A stretch of 33,749 nucleotides of DNA from Syntrophales bacterium (GCA_028688935.1 JAQTXE010000005.1:1-33749), one strand, 5' to 3'. Positions 17,544 through 27,274 are shown, numbered from the stretch's first letter. The notes: generated by a model from the letters alone, not told the origin. A program made the numbers and translations.

Positions 17544-18394
17544 TCCAACTAAGAAAATTGTTTACCCCGGTGGAGGCTATGGACGCGGAGAAGGCCAGGG
17601 AATTCCTGGCCTCCCGCCCGGAGGGCACTTTTACCCTCCTGGACGTGCGCCAGCCCGGGGAGTATGAAGCAGAGCATATCCCCGGGGCCATCCTCATCCC
17701 CCTGCCCCAACTCAATGACCGCTACCAGGAGTTGGACCCGGAAAAGCCCACCCTGGTCCACTGCGCCATCGGCGGCCGCAGCCGGGTGGCGGCCCAGCTC
17801 CTGTCCGGACAGGGCTTCCAAGAGGTCTATAACCTGGCGGGAGGCATCAAGGCCTTTAAGGGCCAGAAGGCCACCGGCCCCCGGGAGCTTAACCTGGAGA
17901 TGATCCGGGGCGATGAATCTCCTGCGGAAGTGGTGGTGCTGGCCTATTCCATGGAAAAGGGCTTGCAAACCTTTTACGAAACCGTGGCTGCGAAAACCAC
18001 CGATGCCGATTTAGCCGGTCTCTGCCGCCAACTGGCCCACATCGAGGAACTGCACGAAGAGAAGCTGGCCGGTCTTTACCGCCAGTTGGAGCCCTCAGGT
18101 AAGGACCTGCCTGCTTTAATGGCGGAACGGGAGCCCGCGTTGATGGAAGGGGGTTTTAAGCCCCAGGAATTTCTGCAACAGAATGCGGCTTGGACGAAGT
18201 CCCTGCCCGAGATGCTGGAACTGGCGATGATGCTGGAGACCCAGGCTTTGGACCTCTACCTGCGCTTTGCCGCCAAACTTGACCACCCCCAGGCCAAAGA
18301 GGTGCTCTTTACCCTGGCCCAGGAAGAGAAGGCGCATCTGGCGAGGCTGGCGGAACTGTGGGAGGAGAAGGCGGGCAAGGCCGGATCAAGCTAG
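17540..18394 (+). CDS. Rhodanese domain fused to ferritin-like (rubrerythrin-type) domain
   Basis: FTLLDVRQPGEYEAEHIPGA...LVHCAIGGRS active loop, then two E...EExxH-like helical pairs (HIEELHEEK; LETQALDLY...EEKAHLARL). Confidence 0.9.
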   Translation: MIQLRKLFTPVEAMDAEKAREFLASRPEGTFTLLDVRQPGEYEAEHIPGAILIPLPQLNDRYQELDPEKPTLVHCAIGGRSRVAAQLLSGQGFQEVYNLAGGIKAFKGQKATGPRELNLEMIRGDESPAEVVVLAYSMEKGLQTFYETVAAKTTDADLAGLCRQLAHIEELHEEKLAGLYRQLEPSGKDLPALMAEREPALMEGGFKPQEFLQQNAAWTKSLPEMLELAMMLETQALDLYLRFAAKLDHPQAKEVLFTLAQEEKAHLARLAELWEEKAGKAGSS

Positions 18395-18508
18395 ACTGGA
18401 GGCAGAACCGGAAAATTTATGGGTGGTCCAGGTCAAAGAAAAGGGGCTTGATAGGCGTAATGGTGAGGAATCTGGGCCTTAAAAGACTTCGGAGTTCCTA
18501 ATCAAGCC

Positions 18509-18709
18509 CTAAAGTTTCCACCAGCCCCAGCCGCCTTTTCCCACTTGAAAGTAACGGCCCAAAAAAGTTGTCAGAAAGCGGGCATGACAGAATTCACAGT
18601 AGAAATGCCCGCTAAAGGGCAGCAGCCGCATCCACAAATGGCGATGTATCCGTACCAGTCTTCCAGTATGGCACTGGGGGCAGAAATCTCCGGACTTTAG
18701 CCGTTCCAT
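18509..18709 (-). CDS. Small zinc-ribbon-like protein
   Basis: CPQC...CEFC pairs with RLVRIHRHLWMRLLPFSGHFYCEFCHARFL; upstream ggaaggg. Confidence 0.55.
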   Translation of the reverse strand: MERLKSGDFCPQCHTGRLVRIHRHLWMRLLPFSGHFYCEFCHARFLTTFLGRYFQVGKGGWGWWKL

Positions 18710-19032
18710 GGCGTTGTGCCCTTCCTAAAATAGAGGGGTGTCCGTATATCTAACAAACTCCTATAATCAATTATTGTATAGTAAAACTATCATCCTGATA
18801 AATGCAAGTTAATTTTTTACATAAAATTAATATCTTATAAATTTAAAATGATCCTTTATTAAGGATTTGGCTTGAGCAAACCACTAGATACCACCTTGGA
18901 GTGCTAGGGTGGGAGAGTGACAGCAAACCGCACCACTCATTTAAGGGGATATTTTTTGCTGCTAAGGTAGCCGCGACCCATAAAGCTGACTGGCGCCGGC
19001 CGCAAGTTGACCGCCTCTGGCAGGAGGGACAA

Positions 19033-19077
19033 ATGATAAAAAATATGGGACTGGGGGCCCTGCTCCTGGCAGGTTGA
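19033..19077 (+). pseudogene. Remnant of a small lipoprotein signal peptide with TGA at the lipobox cysteine
   Basis: aggaggg RBS, ATG ATA AAA AAT ATG GGA CTG GGG GCC CTG CTC CTG GCA GGT TGA = MIKNMGLGALLLAG*. Confidence 0.35.
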
Positions 19078-19145
19078 TTGGTAATCTTCTCCGACTAGCG
19101 AAGGCGGGATGCGTTTCGCTTTCCCGCCCTAAAACTCTGACTGCT

Positions 19146-19409
19146 TCAGAGGCGTTTGACACTCCCCAGGGCTTCTTCGTATTCGATCAAGCGCTTTTGC
19201 CAGTACTGCAACTCTTGATATTCTTGCTTCCAACTCTGGATGGGATGCTGTGCGGATAGACTTCCCTCCTCCAGGGATTGCAATAACCCTGCCGTCGTCA
19301 TGCCGTATTGCACCTCCCGCTTTTCCAGCGAATTCTCCAATTTCTTTATCATTTTCCGGCATAGGGCGATTTCCCTACCCATAGTTATCTCATACTCATC
19401 CGTATGCAT
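19146..19409 (-). CDS. Small hypothetical, charged/coiled protein
   Basis: 87 aa; regular charged helical composition; RBS ggagagg upstream of ATG. Confidence 0.6.
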   Translation of the reverse strand: MHTDEYEITMGREIALCRKMIKKLENSLEKREVQYGMTTAGLLQSLEEGSLSAQHPIQSWKQEYQELQYWQKRLIEYEEALGSVKRL

Positions 19410-19535
19410 TGCCCAATCCTCTCCGAAGCTTATACCGAGTTCGGTTTCTGCTGCAACAAAATTAACTTATAACTTATTGATAATTTGATATTTATCTACC
19501 GAAAACCGAAAACGGTATTATACCCCTTTCCCCCT

Positions 19536-21503
19536 CTATTCCCGTATCTCGGCAATCCGGGCCACCACCTCGGAGGCCTGCAAATCCTCGATATCGCAAT
19601 ACTGCCCCCCCATGATCTTGCTCAATTCCGGGAGGCAGCCGAAGTCGATCATGGGACTATGGACTTCCGTGTCCAGGACCAGGGTGTTGATGTTCAGAGT
19701 CCGGAGTTGCCGGGCCAGTTTTTTGGTTTCCTCTATGGCCGGGGCATCTCCCAGGCTGATGTTGGCCTGGCCGTCGGTGATCAGGACCAGGAGAAAGGCG
19801 TCCTGGGGGTGTTTCAGTTTTTCCCGGGTGATTACTTCATAAGCCAGATGCAGGGCGTGGGGCAGGGGAGTCTTGCCGCCGGTGGGCAGGTGCTCCAGGC
19901 ATTTCCGGGCGGTCTCCACGCTGTTGGTGAAGGGCAGGGCCAACTCCGCTTTCTGCCCCCGGAAGGTAATCAAGCCTACCCGTTCCCGTTTCTGGTAGGC
20001 ATCGAGAAGCAGGGATAAAATGGCGGCCTTGGTCTCGGCCATGCGTTCCCGCGCGCCCATGGAGCCGCTGGCGTCCACCACAAAGAGGATCTGGTGGCCG
20101 ATGCGTTTCTCCCGGACCTTGTGGCGCACATCCGGGGGAGCCACAGCCAGGGCCAGATTGCCCTTGGACCGCAGCGTCTGGTAGGGGGCCGCGGCCCTTA
20201 AGGTGGCGTCCAGGGCCAGGTCCGGCGCGCCCCTGGGAGAGGGGGTGGAGCGCACGTAACGGCCGCTTTTGTCTTCGGTGGGGGCCTGGGTGCGGCGGCC
20301 CTGGGCCTTCTTGGGGGTCCGGTCCGGGGGCAGGTCCGGGGGTTTGACCGGAAAAGTCTCCGCCGGGGCAAAGACGACTTCCTTCATCCCGGGGGCCTGG
20401 CTGGCAGAAGAGGCTGTATCTTTGGGGGAGCCGTCCCCGGTGGGGGTATGGGTCCGGTGTTTGCGATTTTCTTGGTGCTGTTTAAGGCTTGCTTCCAATT
20501 TTTCCAGGTCCAGTTGCCGGTCGCTCAAGGGTTTGCGCCGCAGGCGGTGGGGAAGCACCAGTTCCGCGGCGTCCCGCACTTCTTGGGGACCGGCTTCCTC
20601 CCGGCCGTAGTAGGCGGCCAGGGCCAGGGCCACCTTGAGCATGTAGATGTCGGCCCGGTGGCCGTCCACGCCCTGATCCAGGCAGATACGGGAGATGAGC
20701 GGCAACAGGTCGTCTGCGGGATGCACCCGGGGCAGGCGCTCCCGGGCGGACAAAATAGCCTGGCGCAAGCGCTCCTGCTCCGGTTGCCATTTGTTAGAAA
20801 ATCCCTCCGGGTCGCCTTCGTAGGCCAGCCACCGCTCCACCACGGCAATGCGGTCTTCCAGGTCCTGGAGCCCGGTCACTTCCACGCAAAGGCCGAAGCG
20901 ATCCAGGAGCTGGGGACGCAATTCCCCTTCTTCCGGGTTCATGGTGCCCACCAGGATGAAACGGGCCGGGTGGACAAAGGAGACGCCTTCCCGTTCCACT
21001 ACGTTGATGCCCATGGCCGCGGCGTCCAGGAGCACGTCCACCAGGTGGTCGTCCAAAAGATTGACTTCGTCCACGTAGAGGATGCCCCGGTTGGCCGCGG
21101 CCAGAATCCCGGGTTCGAAATGTCTTTCGCCGCTTTTAATGGCCTTTTCCAGGTCGATGGTTCCCAGGAGGCGGTCTTCGGTGGTGCCCAGGGGCAGATC
21201 CACCACCGGCAGGGGCCGTTCCCTGACGGCCAGTTCTTGGCCTCCGGCCAGGCGGCTGCGGCAGGCGTCGCACAGGGCCTCTGCCGCTTCCGGGTCGCAG
21301 TTGAAAGGGCAATCCTTGACCATGCGGATGGGGGGGAGGAGTTCCGCCAGGCCCCGGGCCGCGGTGGATTTGGCGGTGCCCTTTTCCCCCCGGATGAGCA
21401 CGCCGCCGCTCAAAGGGTTGATGGCGTTCAGGATCAAGGCTTTTTTCAGGCGTTCCTGGTCCACCAGGGCCGCAAAGGGAAAAACCGGGCGTTTATAGGT
21501 CAT
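19536..21503 (-). CDS. Magnesium/cobalt-chelatase-like AAA+ ATPase fused to VWA domain (ChlI-ChlD type)
   Basis: [19 protein letters not shown] Walker A region; [45 protein letters not shown]-terminal [18 protein letters not shown] 21503 preferred over 21554, which lies inside an intergenic repeat. Confidence 0.93.
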   Translation of the reverse strand: MTYKRPVFPFAALVDQERLKKALILNAINPLSGGVLIRGEKGTAKSTAARGLAELLPPIRMVKDCPFNCDPEAAEALCDACRSRLAGGQELAVRERPLPVVDLPLGTTEDRLLGTIDLEKAIKSGERHFEPGILAAANRGILYVDEVNLLDDHLVDVLLDAAAMGINVVEREGVSFVHPARFILVGTMNPEEGELRPQLLDRFGLCVEVTGLQDLEDRIAVVERWLAYEGDPEGFSNKWQPEQERLRQAILSARERLPRVHPADDLLPLISRICLDQGVDGHRADIYMLKVALALAAYYGREEAGPQEVRDAAELVLPHRLRRKPLSDRQLDLEKLEASLKQHQENRKHRTHTPTGDGSPKDTASSASQAPGMKEVVFAPAETFPVKPPDLPPDRTPKKAQGRRTQAPTEDKSGRYVRSTPSPRGAPDLALDATLRAAAPYQTLRSKGNLALAVAPPDVRHKVREKRIGHQILFVVDASGSMGARERMAETKAAILSLLLDAYQKRERVGLITFRGQKAELALPFTNSVETARKCLEHLPTGGKTPLPHALHLAYEVITREKLKHPQDAFLLVLITDGQANISLGDAPAIEETKKLARQLRTLNINTLVLDTEVHSPMIDFGCLPELSKIMGGQYCDIEDLQASEVVARIAEIRE

Positions 21504-21540
21504 GCAGGTCCCCGCATTTTCTCGGAAAAGTTTGGCCTCG

Positions 21541-21573
21541 CGCAAAGACGCCAAGGCGCAAAGTAAGACGCAA
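21541..21573. repeat. CGCAAAGRCGCCAAGGCGCAAAG repeat
   Basis: Matches 32740-32775. Confidence 0.85.
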
Positions 21574-21609
21574 ATTTATAGAAATAGAAGTGGTCCTTTG
21601 CTTAAATAA

Positions 21610-23148
21610 TTATTTCCTCTTTTTCCCCCCACCGCTCTTCCGGGGCAGGGCCGGGGTGAAGCGCGTCGGGCCGGAGAGGATGGGTTTACCCACCGCCCGG
21701 GCCAGGGCCTTAAGCATCCCCCGGTAAATCAACTGGTGGAAAGGAAAAAGGCTGTACCAGTAGAGTATACCACCAAGGCCCCGGGGTAAAAACCGGGAAA
21801 GCTGTTGCACTTCTGTCTGCTCCCCATTCAAGGGGGTGAGGCGAAACTCCTTCAGGGCCTCACCCGGCATCTTCATCTCCGCCAGCAGCAGCAGGCGCTG
21901 AGGTGGCTCCACGGCCAGCACCCGCCAGAAATCCAGGGCATCTCCCGGTTTGAGTTCCGTGGGATGGAGGCGGCCCCGGTTCAGGCCCGCGCCCCCCACG
22001 AGCCGGTCCAGCCAGCCCCGGATTTCCCAGAGCCAGTCGCCGAAATAATAGCCGGTCTCGCCGCCGATCTTGCTGATGGGGTCCCAGACCTCCTCCGGTG
22101 CGGCCTGGAGTTGCACCCGGTAGCCGCAGCTAAGAACGGTGCCCCCGGCAAACTCGGTGTCGCCGCAGTGGGTCCATTCCGGGGGAATCATGGGACCCGC
22201 GTCCCGCCAGCAGGTTTCCACGGTCTGCTGCTTGATCCTCTCCAGGGCCAAGTGTATGGTCTGGCGGCAGTCCAGCAAATCCTGGGGGATCAGGTCCCGG
22301 ATGCGATTATCCTGACAAATTACCGGGTTGCTTAAGCCCGCAGCCAGTGGTTGGGCCAGGGACGCGGGCACCGGGGTGATGAGGTGAATCCAGTAAGAGC
22401 TCAGGCGGGGCGTGAGCACGGGGACGGGGATGATCAGGCGTTTGGGTAGATGGGCTTCCTCGGCGTAAATATCGAATAGTTGGCGGTAGGTCACCACTTC
22501 CGGGCCACCGATATCGAAGGTCTCGCCCTTCACCTGGGGATGCTCCAGGCAACCCACCAAATAATTAAGGACGTTGCGGATGGCGATGGGCTGCACCGGG
22601 GTGTTGACCCACCGGGGCGTGAGCATCACCGGCAGGCGGTCCACCAGGTAGCGCATGATCTCAAAAGCCGCGCCCCCGGACCCCAGGATCATGGCGGCCC
22701 GCAGGAAAGTGGCGGGCACCGGCCCGGATTGGAGGATGGCAGCCACCTCCTGGCGGGAGCGCAGGTGTTCGCTGAGATGGGGATCGGCCGCATGCCCCAG
22801 CCCCCCCAGATAGATGATCCTCTCCATCCCGGCCGCCGCCGCAGCCTGGGCCATGTTGGTTGCGGCTTGGCGGTCTTTGGCCGAAAAATCCCCGGTGGCG
22901 GTCATGGAGTGGACCAGGTAATAAGCAGCCCGGCAGCCCTGGGCGGCCTCAAAGAGGGACTCATAGTCCAGCACGTCGCCCGCGGCCAACTCGACACGGG
23001 GGTGCCCGGCCCAGGGACGGCCCTGCAATTTGACGGTGGACCGGGCCAGGGTCCGGACCCGGTAGCCCGCGTCCAGGAGGCGGGGTACCAGGCGGCCGCC
23101 CACGTAGCCGGTGGCGCCGGTGACTAACACGGGTTTAGCGGTGGGCAT
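21610..23148 (-). CDS. SDR-family NAD(P)-binding epimerase/DUF2867-type fusion protein
   Basis: VLVTGATGYVGGRLVPRLLDAGYRVRTLAR; YYLVHSM; C-terminal domain YYFGDWLWEIRGWLDRLVGGAGLNRGR...FWRVLAVEPPQRLLLLAEMKMPGEALKEF. Confidence 0.9.
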   Translation of the reverse strand: MPTAKPVLVTGATGYVGGRLVPRLLDAGYRVRTLARSTVKLQGRPWAGHPRVELAAGDVLDYESLFEAAQGCRAAYYLVHSMTATGDFSAKDRQAATNMAQAAAAAGMERIIYLGGLGHAADPHLSEHLRSRQEVAAILQSGPVPATFLRAAMILGSGGAAFEIMRYLVDRLPVMLTPRWVNTPVQPIAIRNVLNYLVGCLEHPQVKGETFDIGGPEVVTYRQLFDIYAEEAHLPKRLIIPVPVLTPRLSSYWIHLITPVPASLAQPLAAGLSNPVICQDNRIRDLIPQDLLDCRQTIHLALERIKQQTVETCWRDAGPMIPPEWTHCGDTEFAGGTVLSCGYRVQLQAAPEEVWDPISKIGGETGYYFGDWLWEIRGWLDRLVGGAGLNRGRLHPTELKPGDALDFWRVLAVEPPQRLLLLAEMKMPGEALKEFRLTPLNGEQTEVQQLSRFLPRGLGGILYWYSLFPFHQLIYRGMLKALARAVGKPILSGPTRFTPALPRKSGGGKKRK

Positions 23149-23171
23149 GAGAGCTCCTTTTCAAGGGCGGT

Positions 23172-24122
23172 TTAAGCATGATAGCGCAATAGTAATTCCA
23201 AGGGGTGGGGATGCAAATAATACTGCTCCTGGAGATAAGGGGGGCCGTATTTCCTAACATAGTGGTTGATCAGGGTCAGGGGTCCCAGCAAGGGCAGTTC
23301 GCCCTGGCGGTAGGCGTTGATGAGTTCCAGCAGCTCTTGTTTTTCCTCAGCAGTGAGGACCTTCTTAAAATATCCCAGGATATGCTGGAGGACATTGGCC
23401 TGTTTCTTGTTGGTGGCCTGCAACTTCAGGGCTGTAAGGAGATGTGCCTGGTATTGGGCGGCCAGTTCCTGGCCGGGGATTTCTTTAGCATGTGCCACCA
23501 GGCGGCCCATGGCCTGGTAATGCTTAGGGCTATGGGCCATGATCAACAGTTTATGGCGGCTATGAAAAGCGATAATATCGGCCAGGGTCCATTTTATCGC
23601 CAATAGCTCCTGCCAGCGCCGGAAAGTAAAAATCCGCGCCACGAAGTTCTCCCGGATCTGGGGATCATGCAAGCGGCCTTCGTCTTCCACGGGCAGCAGG
23701 GGGAAACGGGCCATAAAGACCGCGGCAAAGAGGCCGGTCCCCCGACTAGAGGGAACCCCCTGGTCATTATAAACCTTGACCAGGGCCAGGCCGCTGCTGG
23801 GGGAGCGGCTCTTAAAGATGAAGCCGGAAAGATTCTCCCGGGCCAGTTCCTCCACCCGGCTCCGGGCCCAGTTAAGCATCCGCTCTGTCAAGTCCTGATG
23901 AGTGCGCACCGTGACCAACCTGGGGGTTGCGGGGTCCCCGGTAAGGCGCATGGCTTCCCGGGGTACGCCCAAGCCGCACTCCATCTCGGGGCAGACCGGC
24001 AAAAAATCCACGTAGCGCCCTAAGGTGCCGGTGAGGAACCGGTCCCATTTATGTCCGCCGTCATAGCGGACTTTTTCCCCCAGGAGGCAGGCGCTGATGC
24101 CGAGCTTAATTTTGGCATGCAT
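23172..24122 (-). CDS. DUF523 + DUF1722 domain protein
   Basis: KIKLGISACLLGEKVRYDGGHK...FLPVCPEMECGLGVPREAMRL (DUF523); WTLADIIAFHSRHKLLIMAHSPKHYQAMGRLVA (DUF1722); ATG 24122. Confidence 0.93.
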   Translation of the reverse strand: MHAKIKLGISACLLGEKVRYDGGHKWDRFLTGTLGRYVDFLPVCPEMECGLGVPREAMRLTGDPATPRLVTVRTHQDLTERMLNWARSRVEELARENLSGFIFKSRSPSSGLALVKVYNDQGVPSSRGTGLFAAVFMARFPLLPVEDEGRLHDPQIRENFVARIFTFRRWQELLAIKWTLADIIAFHSRHKLLIMAHSPKHYQAMGRLVAHAKEIPGQELAAQYQAHLLTALKLQATNKKQANVLQHILGYFKKVLTAEEKQELLELINAYRQGELPLLGPLTLINHYVRKYGPPYLQEQYYLHPHPLELLLRYHA

Positions 24123-24372
24123 GGGAGTACTCGAGAGAGTTTTTAGTTCAAGGTTCAAAGTTCAAAGTCAAGGGCAGTTGGATAAGAGAGAATTTATTTT
24201 GCTTGTTTTTTAAGGAAGCAGACCAAATCCGTAACTAATTAAGCAAGTTCTATTTATTTTAGCGGAAAAGCAAAAACTATAAATGAAAAACTTTATTAAC
24301 GGTGGGTTGTGAGAGTCTGACTGACCGTTTCTCTGGATAGTTTCCGGTATGGATGTTTCCACCTAACAGCAA

Positions 24373-24398
24373 AAAAGCCCGGTGGATGCCGGGCTTTT
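24373..24398 (-). terminator. Terminator downstream of the small secreted protein (bidirectional shape)
   Basis: AAAAGCCCGG-tggatg-CCGGGCTTTT. Confidence 0.75.
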
Positions 24399-24426
24399 AC
24401 CATAGTTAGCCTTTGACCTTAATTCA

Positions 24427-24675
24427 TCACTTTTTTTTGGGCCTGGCCGGAGGAGGCGGTTCTTTAATCTTCAGGCTTGGTTTGGCAGGCGGCTTATACT
24501 CTCTGATAGGCTGACCCACAGGACTCGGCTTGGGGGTGGTGGATACTTTGGGGGGGTCCGCTTTGCGGATGTTATTGACGGTGCCTTTGGCCTTTCCGAG
24601 ATCGGCGGCCCAGACCGAACCGAACACCAAAAAGATCATCACACTGAGGATAATGACTGTCCGTACAGCCTTCAT
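24427..24675 (-). CDS. Small secreted Pro/Lys-rich protein
   Basis: Signal peptide MKAVRTVIILSVMIFLVFGSVWAA; PPKVSTTPKPSPVGQPIREYKPPAKPSLKIKEPPPPARPKKK; RBS ggaggtg. Confidence 0.72.
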   Translation of the reverse strand: MKAVRTVIILSVMIFLVFGSVWAADLGKAKGTVNNIRKADPPKVSTTPKPSPVGQPIREYKPPAKPSLKIKEPPPPARPKKK

Positions 24676-24730
24676 TAAACACCTCCAACAATGATTTTAT
24701 ATGCCGGTTGCCGAAAGTTTTTTCCGCCCC

Positions 24731-24770
24731 CCCTCACCCTGACCCTCTCCCCCCGCCGGGGGGAGAGGGA
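24731..24770. repeat. CCCTCACCCTGACCCTCTCCCC...GGGGAGAGGGA palindromic repeat
   Basis: Related to 27354-27391 and 30151-30190. Confidence 0.75.
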
Positions 24771-24964
24771 ATAAGAGGAAAGAACTTTTGGCAAATGCTA
24801 TAAAAGTCCCCGAAAGGGGAGGCAATATCGGCCTGTATAGCAGAAATAAGGGGAATTGTATATTTTTATAAATCCATCTTCCCAAGGAATTAATAACTGC
24901 GCATTATCAGCGCCGGGAACCGAAAATCGGATAAAGTTGACAGCCGCGCCATTTCTTTATATGC

Positions 24965-25140
24965 TTTACCATCCGGGTACCCTTCGGGGTGTAATAGGGA
25001 AGACGGAGAGCCGTCGCGGTCCCGCCGCTGTGACCGGGGACGAAACCTGCAGTGGGCCACTGTACCACTTGAGTGGGATGGGAAGGCGCAGGGAGTAGGA
25101 GGATCCGGGAGCCAGAAGACCTGCCTGGAGGTCTGGCGTC
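24965..25140 (+). ncRNA. Cobalamin (B12) riboswitch aptamer
   Basis: Conserved elements in order: TAATAGGGAA, ...CCGCCGCTGTGACC, GGGCCACTG, GGGAAGGC, AGAAGACCTGCC; directly upstream of btuCDF. Confidence 0.94.
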
Positions 25141-25221
25141 TTGGCGAGAGACGAGAGGCCCAGACACCGGAGCCGCCCTGGACAAGCGTCTCCTTTCCTT
25201 AAGGATAAAGAAGCTGGGTGC

Positions 25222-25257
25222 ATCCTTAAGTCCATCGGGACTTAAGGATTTTTTTTT
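25222..25257 (+). terminator. Riboswitch expression-platform terminator
   Basis: ATCCTTAAGTCC-atcg-GGACTTAAGGAT + TTTTTTTT; alternative pairing partner CCTTAAGGAT at 25197-25206. Confidence 0.92.
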
Positions 25258-25352
25258 GGCCCCAGAGGGGAACCTGGGGAGTTTGGGAGAGCCGCCGGGG
25301 TCTTTAGGCCCTGGGCCGCTTCCAGTAAAACCCCTGCCCCAAAGGTTGGAAC

Positions 25353-26459
25353 TTGCCCAATTCCTCCATTTCCGCCAAAGCTGCGGCCCCCCTGGACCTG
25401 GCAGTCGCCAGGGACCGGAGGCGCACCGGAGTCCGGCGTTTTATCATGGCGCTTCTGGCCCTGGGCCTGGGACTCCTGGTCTCGGTGGTCCTGGCTACGG
25501 GCATCGGCCGCATGGAGGTAAGCTGGCCCACCGTCTTCAGCGTCATTTTCGGCAAATTGGGCTTTACCGTGGCCCCGGTGGACCGCACCACGGAAGTGGT
25601 AGTTTGGGGCATCAGGCTCTCCCGGGTGGTGCTCTCCGGCCTGGTGGGCGCCGCCCTGGCCACCGCCGGGGTGGTCTTCCAGGGGTTGTTGTTGAACCCC
25701 CTGGCAGATCCCTTCACCCTGGGGGTGTCCACCGGCGCGGCCCTGGGGGTGGCGCTGTTGGTGATGCTGGGCGTGGGCGGGTCTTTCTTGGGTTTGAGTC
25801 CCCTGCCCCTGGGAGCTTTGCTGGGGGCCCTGGGGGCCATGGTGGTGGTGCTGGTCCTATCCCGGGAGTCCGGGGGGCGCATCCGCAAGGAATCCTTGAT
25901 TCTGGCGGGGATCGTGGTAAGTACTTTTCTTTCCGCGCTCATCAGTCTCATCAAGAGCCTGGACGAGGAGTCCTTATCGGCCATCGTCTTTTGGATCATG
26001 GGCAGCTTTTCCGGCCGGGGTTGGATTCACGTGGGTTTCCTTCTGCCCTATATGGTCCTGGGCCTGGTCCTTTCCTTCTGGTATCACCGGGAACTGGACA
26101 TCATGGCCCTGGGAGAAGAACAGTCCCATCACCTGGGAGTGGCCGTCTCCAAAGTAAGGCTCAATTTATTACTGGGGGCATCGCTCCTCACCGCCGGGGC
26201 CGTGTCCGTCTCCGGGGTCATCGGTTTTGTGGGTTTAGTGGTGCCGCACCTGGTGCGGGTCCTGGCGGGTCCCTCCCATGGGCGGCTCCTGGTTTTGTCG
26301 GCTTTGACGGGCGCTTTGATCCTCATCTGGGCGGACGTGGCGGCCCGGGTTCTTTTGGCCAGCGGCCAGGAACTGCCGGTGGGGGTGGTCACCGCCCTGT
26401 TAGGCGGCCCCTTTTTCTTCTACCTCCTGAAATCCCGGCGCACTCGAGGTATGTGGTGA
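25353..26459 (+). CDS. btuC: FecCD/BtuC-type ABC transporter permease (cobalamin/corrinoid uptake)
   Basis: IRLSRVVLSGLVGAALATAGVVFQGLLLNPLADPFTLGVSTGAALG; VVPHLVRVLAGPSHGRLL; probable TTG start. Confidence 0.92.
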   Translation: MPNSSISAKAAAPLDLAVARDRRRTGVRRFIMALLALGLGLLVSVVLATGIGRMEVSWPTVFSVIFGKLGFTVAPVDRTTEVVVWGIRLSRVVLSGLVGAALATAGVVFQGLLLNPLADPFTLGVSTGAALGVALLVMLGVGGSFLGLSPLPLGALLGALGAMVVVLVLSRESGGRIRKESLILAGIVVSTFLSALISLIKSLDEESLSAIVFWIMGSFSGRGWIHVGFLLPYMVLGLVLSFWYHRELDIMALGEEQSHHLGVAVSKVRLNLLLGASLLTAGAVSVSGVIGFVGLVVPHLVRVLAGPSHGRLLVLSALTGALILIWADVAARVLLASGQELPVGVVTALLGGPFFFYLLKSRRTRGMW

Positions 26460-27274
26460 TCCGGGTAGAGACGCTGGAACTGGGCTACGGCGAACGCCTG
26501 GTGCTTAAGGACCTGAATTTTCAGGTAAAGCAGGGGGAGTTTGTGGGCCTCCTGGGTCCCAACGGCAGCGGTAAATCCACCCTCCTCCATGCCCTCTCCG
26601 GCCTGCTGGCTCCCCGCCAGGGGAAGATCATCATCCGTGATGAGCACTTAGGAACCCTCAGCAGCCGCCTCCGGGCCCAAATGTTGGCGGTGGTGCCGCA
26701 AACCAGCGACGTGCGCTTTCCCTTTCCCTGCCTGGAGATCGTCCTCATGGGGCGTTATCCGCATCGCCAGCGGCTGGGGTCCCTGACGGACGAAGATTTG
26801 CTTTGGGCTTTAAGGTCCATGCGCCGCACCACCACCGAGCATTTGCAGGAGCGGCCGGTCACCGAGGTCTCCGGGGGCGAGCGCCAGCGGGTGGTGATTG
26901 CCCGGGCGTTGGCCCAGGACCCCCAAATTTTGTTGCTGGATGAGGCCACCTCCTCTCTCGATGTCCGGAAAAAACTGGAGATTTTTGAAATTCTGAAATT
27001 CCTGAACGCCACCCAGAATCTCACGGTGCTCTGCGCCATGCACGACCTGAACCTGGCCGCGCTTTACTGCGGGCGGCTGATGTTCATCAGGGACGGGGGT
27101 ATTGTCCGGGACGGCCCCACGGAAGAGGTCTTTACTCCGGCCATCCTGGGGCAGGTCTATGAGACGCCCATGGAAGTCATCCGCCATCCCGGGCATCAGC
27201 GGCCCTATGCGGTGATGCTGCCCCTGTCGCCGGGGGAGATGGAGGAAGACGCCCCGGAGGTGGCCCGGGCATGA
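26456..27274 (+). CDS. btuD: ABC transporter ATP-binding protein (BtuD-like)
   Basis: GLLGPNGSGKSTLLHAL; VSGGERQRVVIARALAQDPQILLLDEATSSLD; GTG start overlapping the btuC stop. ORF-track start 25073 is an artefact running through the riboswitch and btuC. Confidence 0.95.
   Translation: MIRVETLELGYGERLVLKDLNFQVKQGEFVGLLGPNGSGKSTLLHALSGLLAPRQGKIIIRDEHLGTLSSRLRAQMLAVVPQTSDVRFPFPCLEIVLMGRYPHRQRLGSLTDEDLLWALRSMRRTTTEHLQERPVTEVSGGERQRVVIARALAQDPQILLLDEATSSLDVRKKLEIFEILKFLNATQNLTVLCAMHDLNLAALYCGRLMFIRDGGIVRDGPTEEVFTPAILGQVYETPMEVIRHPGHQRPYAVMLPLSPGEMEEDAPEVARA

Noticed and set aside
19075-19128. Selenocysteine recoding of the TGA in the small lipoprotein-like ORF with a SECIS-like hairpin
   Set aside because: Reading through gives only six more codons before TAG, and Sec at a lipobox makes little biochemical sense; decay is simpler.
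20448-21566. 372-aa plus-strand ORF opposite the ChlI/ChlD-like gene
   Set aside because: Antisense shadow ORF in GC-rich coding DNA; no domain-like sequence or RBS, and the minus strand has clear AAA+/VWA motifs.
25073-26455. N-terminal half of the 733-aa ORF 25073..27274
   Set aside because: It runs through the B12 riboswitch, its terminator and btuC in another frame, giving Gly/Pro/Arg/His-rich shadow peptide; only the part from 26456 (BtuD) is credible.
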